A DNA stretch of 37,759 nucleotides, from assembly GCA_018055415.1 (NCBI GenBank), contig JAGPHP010000006.1, forward strand, positions 1-37,759, read 5' to 3'. The notes beneath the pieces are model-generated. The model had not been told where the DNA came from, searched no databases, and saw only the letters and a program-made list of their open reading frames with translations. Of the stretch, positions 15,636-22,764 are shown piece after piece. A program made the translations under genes and the position numbers. The DNA comes from Breznakibacter sp. Its GTDB lineage: Bacteria; Bacteroidota; Bacteroidia; Bacteroidales; Marinilabiliaceae. Position 1 is the first letter of the stretch, and every line of letters starts with the position of its first letter.

Positions 15636-16727
15636 TTATTGCTTTGGAACTTCAGGAAAAAGGTAAAGATAGTCGTAATGAATAAACGGTTTCGACTTCT
15701 TTTCGGTATTGGAGATCTCTAACTTTTCTTTGCTTGTTTGAGCTCGCCCAATTCCTAAGGTATTACCCGCTTCATCTTTAATTTTTATAAGATCGCCCTT
15801 TTCGAAATCGCCTGTTAATGAGATGATTCCGGGAGGTAAAAGACTTGAAGCTTTATTACTCAAAAGTGCTTTAACTGCACCCGCATTAATTGTAACTTCG
15901 GCTTTTGTAAAACCTTCGGAGTAGGCCATCCATTTCTTAACCGCGGCATGATGCTCGCCAGGTACAAAATGGGTGTGTAATACTTTTTGCGGATGGGTAG
16001 CTAAATCGGTAATGATATTTTCGCGAGTACCGTTTGCAATATGCACCGAGATGCCAGATTCGGCAGTTTTTGTAGCAATTCGGCATTTGGTAAGCATTCC
16101 ACCACGTCCGAAATTCGATTTTGTGGTTGAGATGTATTGAGATAAATCGCTCTTTTGACTCTCAACTATTTTAATAACCTCAGAGCCCGGTTCGCTTGGA
16201 TTTCCGTTGTAGATTCCATCGATATTACTCAAAATAAAGAGCGCATCGGCATCCATCATGGTGGCTATAAGTCCCGCTAACTCGTCGTTATCGGTAAACA
16301 TAAGCGCCGTTACTGAAACAGCATCGTTTTCATTTATGATAGGAACAATATGGTTGTCGTGAAGTGTTTGAATACAATTTTTCATATTCAAGTAGTGCTC
16401 ACGTGTGCGGAAATCCTCTTTGGTCACCAATATTTGTGCACACTTCATGGAGTGCTTATCGAATATTTGCGAATAGGTGTTAATTAATTTAACCTGACCA
16501 ACCGAAGAGAGCAGTTGACGCGCAGAAACAGGATCGAGTTTTTTCGAAACCTTCACCATACTTCTTCCCGAAGCCACAGCTCCTGAAGAGATAAGTGTAA
16601 TTTTACGTTTTTTATTGGTCAAACTTGCAATTTGATCCACAAAATGTTCAATGCGTGTGGTATTAAGTGTACCGTCGGCATTGGTTAAAACATTAGAACC
16701 TATCTTTACAACTATATTTTCAAACAC
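15636..16727 (-). CDS. proB: Glutamate 5-kinase with PUA domain
   Basis: Phosphorylates glutamate as the first, usually proline-inhibited step of proline synthesis. The amino-acid kinase domain shows [11 protein letters not shown] at the N-terminus, ISSGAVASG near residues 47-55, INENDAVSV, and [15 protein letters not shown]-terminal PUA domain follows at about 270-350. The start is a GTG at 16727; no ATG is available close to it and the KIGSN motif begins at residue 8, so the GTG is convincing. It follows the hepT gene by 50 bases and precedes proA. Confidence 0.95.
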   Translation of the reverse strand: MFENIVVKIGSNVLTNADGTLNTTRIEHFVDQIASLTNKKRKITLISSGAVASGRSMVKVSKKLDPVSARQLLSSVGQVKLINTYSQIFDKHSMKCAQILVTKEDFRTREHYLNMKNCIQTLHDNHIVPIINENDAVSVTALMFTDNDELAGLIATMMDADALFILSNIDGIYNGNPSEPGSEVIKIVESQKSDLSQYISTTKSNFGRGGMLTKCRIATKTAESGISVHIANGTRENIITDLATHPQKVLHTHFVPGEHHAAVKKWMAYSEGFTKAEVTINAGAVKALLSNKASSLLPPGIISLTGDFEKGDLIKIKDEAGNTLGIGRAQTSKEKLEISNTEKKSKPFIHYDYLYLFPEVPKQ

Positions 16728-16777
16728 CTAGAAATAATATTATAGCAATTATTAATTATATAATAGTCATAAACTAT

Positions 16778-17119
16778 TTATTTACAATCAGATAATATCT
16801 TACTTACCTCCTCTTTAAGTAGCGGTAGATATCGTTTTGTAATTACCCAAACCATCGACGTGTCCACGGCATCATAAGCATGAATTAATCTATTTCTAAA
16901 TCCAACTATTTTTCGGGAATTTTCGATATAAATATCAGGCTCTATTAAATCAAACTTATTAACCGCCTCACCAATAATTCCGAGTTGACGCTCGACAGCA
17001 CTTTGGGTTTTTAAGTCAGAAACATAATCCCCGTAATTCGGTATTGATTCAGTAAACTCTTCAATAAGTTCAATGGCTTGAAGAATATCAGATAAATACT
17101 TGAGCCCCTTCTCGGTCAT
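16778..17119 (-). CDS. hepT: HepT-like RNase toxin
   Basis: A 113-residue HEPN-domain protein (DUF86). The catalytic and regulatory motif RX4HXY is present as RNRLIHAY with Arg75, His80 and Tyr82. In studied systems the RNase cuts RNA in this motif's active site, and the partner nucleotidyltransferase adds AMP groups to the tyrosine to silence it. The gene starts inside the 3' end of mntA, overlapping by 32 bases, which supports coupled translation. It lies between proC and proB and appears intact. Confidence 0.88.
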   Translation of the reverse strand: MTEKGLKYLSDILQAIELIEEFTESIPNYGDYVSDLKTQSAVERQLGIIGEAVNKFDLIEPDIYIENSRKIVGFRNRLIHAYDAVDTSMVWVITKRYLPLLKEEVSKILSDCK

Positions 17120-17423
17120 AAATCAATATTTTTGTCGCTTCAATGCTCTTTCTTAAATAGGGATTTTTGATAGATGAATCGGTTAACAAATCAACTTTGC
17201 GATGAAAGAACTCTTCAAATTTATCCCAAAGAGATATTATTTTCTCGCCTCTTTCAAGCGGATCTGGTTCGTCTATTTCAACTACCAAATCGATATCACT
17301 CTTCTCAGGATCAAAGTTATCAGAGGTTGAAGATCCAAAAGCGTACAAATATTTGACCTTATGATCTTTACATAAAGTTTTAAAATCTGGAAGTTGCTTT
17401 AATATTTCGTCCTTGATAACCAT
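17088..17423 (-). CDS. mntA: MntA-like minimal nucleotidyltransferase antitoxin
   Basis: A 111-residue protein with the nucleotidyltransferase motif GSX10DXD, seen as GSSTSDNFDPEKSDIDLVVE. It is the expected partner of HepT and would inactivate it by AMPylation. The ATG at 17423 is chosen over a TTG five codons upstream at 17438. Unlike most antitoxin genes that bind DNA, this one has no DNA-binding domain, so any self-control must be by other means. Its gene follows proC after a gap of 93 bases that contains a CTCCCC-type repeat. Confidence 0.87.
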   Translation of the reverse strand: MVIKDEILKQLPDFKTLCKDHKVKYLYAFGSSTSDNFDPEKSDIDLVVEIDEPDPLERGEKIISLWDKFEEFFHRKVDLLTDSSIKNPYLRKSIEATKILIYDREGAQVFI

Positions 17424-17479
17424 GTTGTAAAGATACAACTTTTTCAGATTTAACTAACCCACTATTTATTAAAGAGCTG

Positions 17480-17507
17480 CTCCCCTACCTTGGAGGGGTT
17501 GGGGAGG
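17480..17507. repeat. CTCCCC...GGGGAGG dispersed repeat, copy 2
   Basis: CTCCCCTACC, TTGG and AGGGGTTGGGGAGG form an imperfect hairpin between proC and mntA, about 10 bases from the proC stop. Confidence 0.7.
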
Positions 17508-17516
17508 CCTTTATAA

Positions 17517-18305
17517 TTACTGCAATTTCTTATAAGGAGTCAATATTCCGTTCAATACTGCTGATGTAAAACCATCTTGCTCCATTGCATTTAACCCATT
17601 GATGGTAATACCTTTTGGAGTAGTAACTTTATCGATCTCCTCTTCGGGATGCGTTCCGTTTTTCAGAATCAGTTCTGCCGCACCTTTAACCGTTTGAGCA
17701 ACAATTTGATGTGCCACCTTAGCTCCGAAGCCGATCTCAACGCCTCCTTCACTTGATGCACGAATATAGCGCAACGCAAAGGCAATTCCGCACGAAGCTA
17801 AAACTGTTGCCGCTGCCATTTGATCTTCAGGAATCAGAATAGATGTCCCCATTAGGTTAAACATCTCGTTAACCAAATTTTCTTGTTCCGAAGTTGCTTT
17901 AAATGAGGATACAAATGTCATGCTCTCACCAATAGCAATTGCAGTATTTGGCATCACTCTGAAAATTGGAAGCTCTTTACCAAGAGCATCAGCTACCACT
18001 TTTGAAGTGATTCCAGCAGCAATAGAGATAACCATTTGGTTGGTTAAGGTTCCTGTAATCTCTTTACATACAGGTTCCATCAACCAAGGCTTAACAGCCA
18101 GGATAACAATAGTGGCATCTTTAACGGCGACTAAGTTATTGTCTGTTAGCTTAATACCAAGTTGATTAAGCGCTGTAAGTTGTTTGTATTGAGGATCAGA
18201 AACGGTGATATTTGAAGCCGAAATCCACTTTGAATTTACAAATCCATTTGTTATAGCACTTCCTATGTTTCCTCCGCCAATGATGGCAATTTTATGGTTG
18301 TTCAT
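17517..18305 (-). CDS. proC: Pyrroline-5-carboxylate reductase
   Basis: Reduces pyrroline-5-carboxylate to proline, the last step. The Rossmann loop IAIIGGGNIGSAITNGF is at residues 6-22, ILAVKPWLM follows at about 70, and the family's C-terminal signature is recognisable in VTTPKGITINGLNAMEQDGF. The length of 262 residues is normal. It starts 12 bases after the yoeB stop, so transcription from the yefM promoter probably continues into it. With proB and proA this window carries the complete proline route from glutamate. Confidence 0.96.
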   Translation of the reverse strand: MNNHKIAIIGGGNIGSAITNGFVNSKWISASNITVSDPQYKQLTALNQLGIKLTDNNLVAVKDATIVILAVKPWLMEPVCKEITGTLTNQMVISIAAGITSKVVADALGKELPIFRVMPNTAIAIGESMTFVSSFKATSEQENLVNEMFNLMGTSILIPEDQMAAATVLASCGIAFALRYIRASSEGGVEIGFGAKVAHQIVAQTVKGAAELILKNGTHPEEEIDKVTTPKGITINGLNAMEQDGFTSAVLNGILTPYKKLQ

Positions 18306-18317
18306 AATATGATATTA

Positions 18318-18575
18318 TTAATCGTAATGGAATCGGCATTTCAGTATAATAACCTCATCCTCTTTTACTTGATAAATTATTCGATGCTCATTATCAATTC
18401 GTCGCGACCATAAACCTTGATATTTATGTTTTAAAGGTTCTGGTTTTCCGATGCCCGCAAAAGGAGATCTCTTTATATCTTTGATTAACTCATTGATACG
18501 TTTCAACATCTTTTTATCGAAGGATTGCCAGTATAAGTAATCTTCCCAAGCCTCATCTACAAAACTATGTCTCAT
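18318..18575 (-). CDS. yoeB: YoeB-type mRNA interferase toxin
   Basis: An 85-residue RelE-superfamily toxin that cuts mRNA on the ribosome. The four catalytic residues of Escherichia coli YoeB fall at the same numbers here: Glu46, Arg65, His83 and Tyr84 (in RFHYD at the C-terminus). The N-terminal half, WEDYLYWQSFDKKMLKRINELI, and SPFAGIGKPEPLKH are also typical. Its start overlaps the antitoxin stop by 4 bases. All visible catalytic positions are intact, so it should be active. Confidence 0.94.
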   Translation of the reverse strand: MRHSFVDEAWEDYLYWQSFDKKMLKRINELIKDIKRSPFAGIGKPEPLKHKYQGLWSRRIDNEHRIIYQVKEDEVIILKCRFHYD

Positions 18576-18826
18576 TCCTCAATCAAATCACGTTGAATCG
18601 TTTGACCACGACGTACTTTCTCTAAGGCACTATCTAATCTGCTCTCATTCAATTTTGATGAGAGTTCATGTTGCGTTGAACATAAGGAGTTATACTCATC
18701 TAACGAAATAACAACAACACCTGTATCCTTACCACGATTGATGATTAAGGTTTCAAAATTGTCGTTAACAGCATCGAGATATTTTTTAATATCTTTTCGA
18801 AAATCAGAAATCGTTGTCGTTATCAT
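18572..18826 (-). CDS. yefM: YefM-type antitoxin (Phd/YefM fold)
   Basis: An 84-residue Phd/YefM antitoxin. The N-terminal half has the DNA-binding fold (TTTISDFRKDIKKYLDAVND, LIINRGKDTGVVVISLDEYNSL) and the C-terminal half is charged and flexible, wrapping the toxin. It represses its own operon together with YoeB. Upstream are three TGTACA-like sites spaced 12 bases apart over a well-formed promoter. The pair sits between argD and proC. Confidence 0.93.
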   Translation of the reverse strand: MITTTISDFRKDIKKYLDAVNDNFETLIINRGKDTGVVVISLDEYNSLCSTQHELSSKLNESRLDSALEKVRRGQTIQRDLIEE

Positions 18827-18839
18827 ATCTCAAATATTT

Positions 18840-18869
18840 TGTACAAATTTATGTACAAAAAAACGTACA
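18840..18869. promoter_or_regulatory. YefM-YoeB operator: three phased TGTACA-type sites
   Basis: TGTACA at 18840-18845, TGTACA at 18852-18857 and CGTACA at 18864-18869 are spaced exactly 12 bases apart. TGTACA is the core known to be bound by YefM in Escherichia coli. The array covers the -7 box of the promoter. Confidence 0.7.
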
Positions 18870-18875
18870 ACCAAA
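18844..18875 (-). promoter_or_regulatory. Promoter of yefM-yoeB
   Basis: On the + strand, CAAATTTA (18844-18851) is a TAnnTTTG -7 box on the reverse strand. CAAA at 18872-18875 is the matching -33 TTTG, with a 20-base spacer. Confidence 0.6.
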
Positions 18876-18883
18876 TTTTTCTT

Positions 18884-20008
18884 TTAAAACTTATAATCCC
18901 TTACTGCCGACAAAAACTCATCTGCCATCTCCTTCGTCAAAGTCAATGGTGAGAGCAAACGAATTGTTTTTGAACCAGAAACGCCTGTAAAGATATGATT
19001 CTTACGCAATAAGTCGTCACGCATTTTTGCTATATCTTGGTCATATTCAATGCCTATCATCAGGCCTAAACCCCTAGCCTCTTTGATAGATGGGATCGCT
19101 TTTAGTTGCTCAATAAGATAACTTCCAACTTTAGCCGCATTTTCAACTAACCTCTCTTGTTCCATCACTTCAAGCACTGCTAAACCAGCCGCACATGCTA
19201 GGTAGTTACCACCAAAAGTGGTTCCAAGCATACCGTACCAAGGTTTAAATTCGGGGGAGATAAGTACGCCACCAAGTGGAAAACCGTTACCCATGCCTTT
19301 AGCTAAGGTCACAACATCTGGCTTAATATCAGCATATTCAAAAGCAAAGAATTTACCCGAACGGCCGTAACCCGACTGTACTTCATCTAAAATTAATACT
19401 GTCCCGTGCTTTTTACAAAGTTTCTGAACCTCTTGTAAAAATGTTGCATCGGGCACATAAATACCGCCAATTCCTTGAATACCTTCAACAATTAGCGCAC
19501 AAGCCTCCTCTTTTTTAAGTTCTTGCTCAACAGCGTTTAAGTCGTTAAATGGCAACAAGATAACATCGTGATTGGCATTTATTGGCGCCACAATTTTGGC
19601 ATTATCTGTTGCCGCAACAGCCGCCGAAGTTCGTCCGTGAAATCCGCGTTTAAAAGCTATAATCTTTTTTCTACCAGTATGAAACGATGCCAATTTAAAG
19701 GCATTCTCATTAGCTTCCGCACCTGAGTTACATAAGAAAAGCGTGTAATCATCTAATCCACAAGCCTTACCCAATTTTTCGGCCAGCTCCACTTGAAGCG
19801 GATTTTGAACCGAATTTGAGTAAAAACCTATAGCATTCAACTGATCGCTAATGCGCTTAATGTAATGAGGATGAGAGTGTCCGATAGAAATAACGGCATG
19901 CCCACCATAAAGGTCGAGATACTTGGTGCCGTTTTCGTCCCACATATAACAGCCTTCGGCTTTAGTGGGAGTAATGTTAAAAAGCGGATAAACGTCGAAT
20001 AGTTTCAT
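18884..20008 (-). CDS. argD: Acetylornithine/succinylornithine aminotransferase
   Basis: A PLP-dependent class III aminotransferase that turns N-acylglutamate semialdehyde into N-acylornithine. It shows the early LYGGHAVISIGHSHP, CNSGAEANENAFKLA (phosphate contact), LILDEVQSGYGRSGKFFAFE with the PLP-binding aspartate, and TLAKGMGNGFPLGG with the Schiff-base lysine. The ATG at 20008 (374 residues) fits the family; the reading frame is open for 21 more codons upstream, but these come from a CAGAAGG-type repeat and encode no family sequence. Spacing to argC is 156 bases, filled with repeats. Confidence 0.95.
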   Translation of the reverse strand: MKLFDVYPLFNITPTKAEGCYMWDENGTKYLDLYGGHAVISIGHSHPHYIKRISDQLNAIGFYSNSVQNPLQVELAEKLGKACGLDDYTLFLCNSGAEANENAFKLASFHTGRKKIIAFKRGFHGRTSAAVAATDNAKIVAPINANHDVILLPFNDLNAVEQELKKEEACALIVEGIQGIGGIYVPDATFLQEVQKLCKKHGTVLILDEVQSGYGRSGKFFAFEYADIKPDVVTLAKGMGNGFPLGGVLISPEFKPWYGMLGTTFGGNYLACAAGLAVLEVMEQERLVENAAKVGSYLIEQLKAIPSIKEARGLGLMIGIEYDQDIAKMRDDLLRKNHIFTGVSGSKTIRLLSPLTLTKEMADEFLSAVRDYKF

Positions 20009-20028
20009 TGATTTGAAAATTAGGCAGA

Positions 20029-20050
20029 AGGCAGAGGGCAGAAGGCAGAT
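20029..20050. repeat. Short tandem AGGCAGA/AGGGCAGA array
   Basis: Successive copies of AGGCAGA, AGGGCAGA and AGGCAGA lie just upstream of argD. Similar arrays appear between genes in many Bacteroidetes. The array creates a false N-terminal extension of argD. Confidence 0.6.
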
Positions 20051-20111
20051 ATACTCTAACCAACTTTCCAAACCTAAACTTCCTTTGTATAACTTAAAAC
20101 CTTTTTACTTT

Positions 20112-20140
20112 CTCTTTGCGCCTTCGCGTCTTTGCGAGAA
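20112..20140. repeat. Single arm of the CGCAAAG repeat family
   Basis: TCTTTGCGCC, TTCGCG and TCTTTGCGAGAA read like one arm of the repeats at 14294-14369 and 12830-13319. No good partner arm is found in the rest of the argC-argD gap, so it is a solo or decayed copy. Confidence 0.65.
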
Positions 20141-20164
20141 ATATATTTTTTTTTGCGAGAACCC

Positions 20165-21130
20165 TTAAAACGCCACACTCTTCAAACTTAACCCTTCGTT
20201 TTCAGGAAGTCCAAACATTAGGTTCATATTCTGAACCGCCTGACCAGATGCACCTTTAGTTAAGTTATCTATAATGCTGATAATTAGCAGTTTATTGCCA
20301 TGTTTTTCTAAATAAAGAATACACTTATTGGTATTAACCACCTGTTTTAGGTCGATGTTAGCATCCGATAAAAATACAAACGGCTGATCTTTGTAATACT
20401 CTCTGAATAAAGCCTTTGCATTAACCAAATTCAAATCACACTCCAAATAAGTAGATGCCAAAATACCGCGAGGGAAATTACCACGCAATGGCACAAAGTT
20501 GATATCTGCCTTAAAATCTGGCTGTAAATGTACCAATGTCTGACGAATCTCGCCCAAATGCTGGTGTGTAAATGCTTTATAAACTGATAAGTTATTGTTT
20601 CTCCAACTAAAATGAGTGGTATCAGATGGTGCCTGACCAGCGCCCGTAGAGCCTGTAGTTGCCTGAATATGAACCTCTTTCAGCAAACCTTTTGCCGCCA
20701 AAGGCAACAACGAAAGCTGAATAGCCGTTGCAAAACATCCTGGATTGGCAATATGATTGGCCTTTTTAATATCCGATTTAAAAACCTCAGGCAAGCCGTA
20801 AACAAACGTGCCAGCATCTTTAGCCAATCTGAAATCGTTACCTAAATCAATCACCTTCACCGATGCAGGAACTTGGTGCTTAGCAAAAAACTCTTTCGCC
20901 TTGCCATGTCCCATACAGAAGAAAATCACATCAATACCGTCAAACGTTACATCGGCAACAAACTTCAAATCCGTAGCTCCAAACAAATCGTTATGTACAT
21001 CTGTAATCGGATTACCACCATTACTAGTGCTCTGAATGTAAGCAATCTCCGCTTTCGGATGCGTCAATAATATTCTAATAAGTTCACCGGCTGTATAACC
21101 GGCTCCCCCAATAATTCCTACTTTAATCAT
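20165..21130 (-). CDS. argC: N-acyl-gamma-glutamyl-phosphate reductase
   Basis: Reduces the N-acylglutamyl phosphate made by ArgB to the semialdehyde used by ArgD. The N-terminal GIIGGAGYTAGELIRILLTHP binds NADP. The catalytic cysteine is in HIANPGCFATAIQLSLLPL and the active-site histidine region is HQHLGEIRQT. The C-terminal KGASGQAVQNMNLMFGLPE is also diagnostic. The length of 321 residues is normal. It begins 91 bases after the argG stop, a gap holding two repeat elements. Confidence 0.96.
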   Translation of the reverse strand: MIKVGIIGGAGYTAGELIRILLTHPKAEIAYIQSTSNGGNPITDVHNDLFGATDLKFVADVTFDGIDVIFFCMGHGKAKEFFAKHQVPASVKVIDLGNDFRLAKDAGTFVYGLPEVFKSDIKKANHIANPGCFATAIQLSLLPLAAKGLLKEVHIQATTGSTGAGQAPSDTTHFSWRNNNLSVYKAFTHQHLGEIRQTLVHLQPDFKADINFVPLRGNFPRGILASTYLECDLNLVNAKALFREYYKDQPFVFLSDANIDLKQVVNTNKCILYLEKHGNKLLIISIIDNLTKGASGQAVQNMNLMFGLPENEGLSLKSVAF

Positions 21131-21154
21131 TTCTATAATTATAATCTTTCACAA

Positions 21155-21184
21155 CTCCCCTCCCTTGGAGGGGTAGGGGGAGGT
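21155..21184. repeat. CTCCCC...GGGGAGG dispersed repeat, copy 3
   Basis: CTCCCCTCCC, TTGG and AGGGGTAGGGGGAGG lie between argG and argC and form an imperfect hairpin. Confidence 0.7.
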
Positions 21185-21201
21185 TATTAAAATATCCAAT
21201 T

Positions 21202-21225
21202 AGACAACTCATGAGTTGTCTCTAC
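21202..21225. repeat. GTAGGGACAA-family palindrome overlapping the argG stop
   Basis: AGACAACTCATGAGTTGTCT (21202-21221) is a perfect palindrome, followed by CTAC. On the reverse strand the edge GTAG supplies the TAG stop of argG. Confidence 0.72.
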
Positions 21226-22424
21226 TTTATATCCAACTGCCCTTTATTCACGAAGTTAAAGATCTTCAACTGATTACCAATAATATTAGTAAACCCGCGA
21301 ACATCATCACCCGTCCAAGCATTGTTCATCTCGCCATACTCGCCAAAGCCCGATTTCATTAAATCGTGTTTCGACTCAATACCCACTAATTCAAAACGAT
21401 ACGGTTTCAATGAAATAAACACCTTACCCGATACATTCTCTTGCGAGTTATCAAAATAGGCCTCCATGTCGCGCATTACAGGCTCCAAATATTGAGCTTC
21501 ATGTAAAAACATTCCGTACCAGTTTGCCAATTGCTCTTTCCAATACATTTGCCACTTTGTAAGTGTGTGTTTTTCAAGCAAATGGTGAGCTTTTATAATC
21601 ATCAACGCCGCCGCTGCTTCAAAACCAACGCGCCCTTTAATACCAATAATCGTATCGCCCACGTGCATGTCACGACCAACGCAATAAGCGCTTCCCAAAG
21701 CCTCAACCGCGCGAATAGCATCTACAGGATTCTCATAATGCACCCCGTTCACACTCTTCACTTCACCTTTGTAAAACTCAAGCGTCATTGTCTCTTCGCC
21801 ATGTTTTTGCAACTGACTTGGATACGCCTCCTCAGGCAATGTCTTGTGCGATGTCAACGTCTCTTTTCCGCCCACACTCGTGCCCCAAAGACCTTTGTTG
21901 ATGCTATAATCCATCTTTTTCCAGTCGCGCTCAACGCCACGAGCCTTCAAATATTCAATCTCCTCCGCACGCGAAAGACGTAAATCTCTAATAGGTGTAA
22001 TAATCTGAATATCAGGAGCTATAATCTGAAAAGTTAAATCAAAACGCACTTGGTCGTTACCCGCGCCCGTACTCCCGTGAGCAATATGCGTAGCACCAAT
22101 TTCACGCGCATAGTTCACAATCGACAATGCCTGAAAAATACGCTCCGAGCTCACCGACAGTGGATAAGTGTTGTTTTTCAATACGTTACCAAAAATCATG
22201 TAACGAATACATTTCTCGTAGTAAAGTTTGGTCACATCTAAAGTCACATGCGATGCAACTCCCAATTTATAGGCATTTTCCTCAATCACCTTCAACTCCT
22301 CTGCCGAAAAACCGCCTGTGTTCGAAATCGCCGAATGCACCTCCATGCCCTTCTCCTCTTTCAAATATTTCACACAAAACGAGGTATCCAAACCTCCACT
22401 AAACGCTAAAAGTACCTTTTCCAT
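21222..22424 (-). CDS. argG: Argininosuccinate synthase
   Basis: Joins citrulline and aspartate with ATP to form argininosuccinate. The N-type pyrophosphatase loop AFSGGLDTSFCVKYL is at residues 7-21, and AHGSTGAGNDQVRFDL (about 114-129) is the second diagnostic block. It is 400 residues long. The next enzyme, argininosuccinate lyase (argH), is not in the window. The stop codon is part of a repeat. The ATG is preceded by a 336-base gene-free stretch with three repeats. Confidence 0.97.
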   Translation of the reverse strand: MEKVLLAFSGGLDTSFCVKYLKEEKGMEVHSAISNTGGFSAEELKVIEENAYKLGVASHVTLDVTKLYYEKCIRYMIFGNVLKNNTYPLSVSSERIFQALSIVNYAREIGATHIAHGSTGAGNDQVRFDLTFQIIAPDIQIITPIRDLRLSRAEEIEYLKARGVERDWKKMDYSINKGLWGTSVGGKETLTSHKTLPEEAYPSQLQKHGEETMTLEFYKGEVKSVNGVHYENPVDAIRAVEALGSAYCVGRDMHVGDTIIGIKGRVGFEAAAALMIIKAHHLLEKHTLTKWQMYWKEQLANWYGMFLHEAQYLEPVMRDMEAYFDNSQENVSGKVFISLKPYRFELVGIESKHDLMKSGFGEYGEMNNAWTGDDVRGFTNIIGNQLKIFNFVNKGQLDIK

Positions 22425-22456
22425 ATCTTTAATTTTATAACTTTTTTAACTCTTTT

Positions 22457-22654
22457 GGGCGTGCCGGCAAAAAGGGCAACCCCAATATTTCGGAATTTCA
22501 TTCCAATCTCTAGAATTTTTCTCTTTGGCCCTTTTTGCCGTCGGGCTATCCGCTGCAACTCCTCGCTTCCCTATGGTCGCTGCGGGGTTTCCGCTTCTAT
22601 CCCTCACGCTGGCCGATCGAAAATCTCTTCAACGTTCAAAAATTCTGGCACGCC
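22457..22654. repeat. About 200-base GC-rich structured intergenic element
   Basis: Outer arms GGCGTGCC (22458-22465) and GGCACGCC (22647-22654) are inverted repeats. An inner pair CGGCAAAAAGGGC (22465-22477) and GCCCTTTTTGCCG (22528-22540) also matches, as do AGAATTTTT (from 22512) and AAAAATTCT (22638-22646). The middle is much richer in GC than the genes. Elements of this look occur between genes in Flavobacteria and relatives. No protein is encoded. Confidence 0.6.
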
Positions 22655-22689
22655 GAAGATTAACGCCGATAATTTCAAATTTTCTCCAA

Positions 22690-22720
22690 ACTCCCCTCCC
22701 TTGGAGGAGCTGGGGGAGGT
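22690..22720. repeat. CTCCCC...GGGGAGG dispersed repeat, copy 4
   Basis: CTCCCCTCCC, TTGG and AGGAGCTGGGGGAGG lie between argG and the GNAT gene. Confidence 0.7.
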
Positions 22721-22740
22721 CATTGTAAATATTTCAAAGC

Positions 22741-22764
22741 AGACAACACGTGTGTTATCCCTAC
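22741..22764. repeat. GTAGGGACAA-family palindrome overlapping the GNAT stop
   Basis: GACAACAC and GTGTTATC form a short imperfect stem, followed by CCTAC. On the reverse strand the edge GTAG contains the TAG stop of the acetyltransferase gene. Confidence 0.6.

Noticed and set aside
20009..20071. N-terminal extension of argD (21 codons)
   Set aside because: It is translated from the AGGCAGA-type repeat and has no similarity to the aminotransferase family; the ATG at 20008 fits homologues.
21531..21983. 150-codon open frame on the + strand inside argG
   Set aside because: It is fully antisense to argG, and the protein shows no domain. It reflects the codon bias of the true gene.
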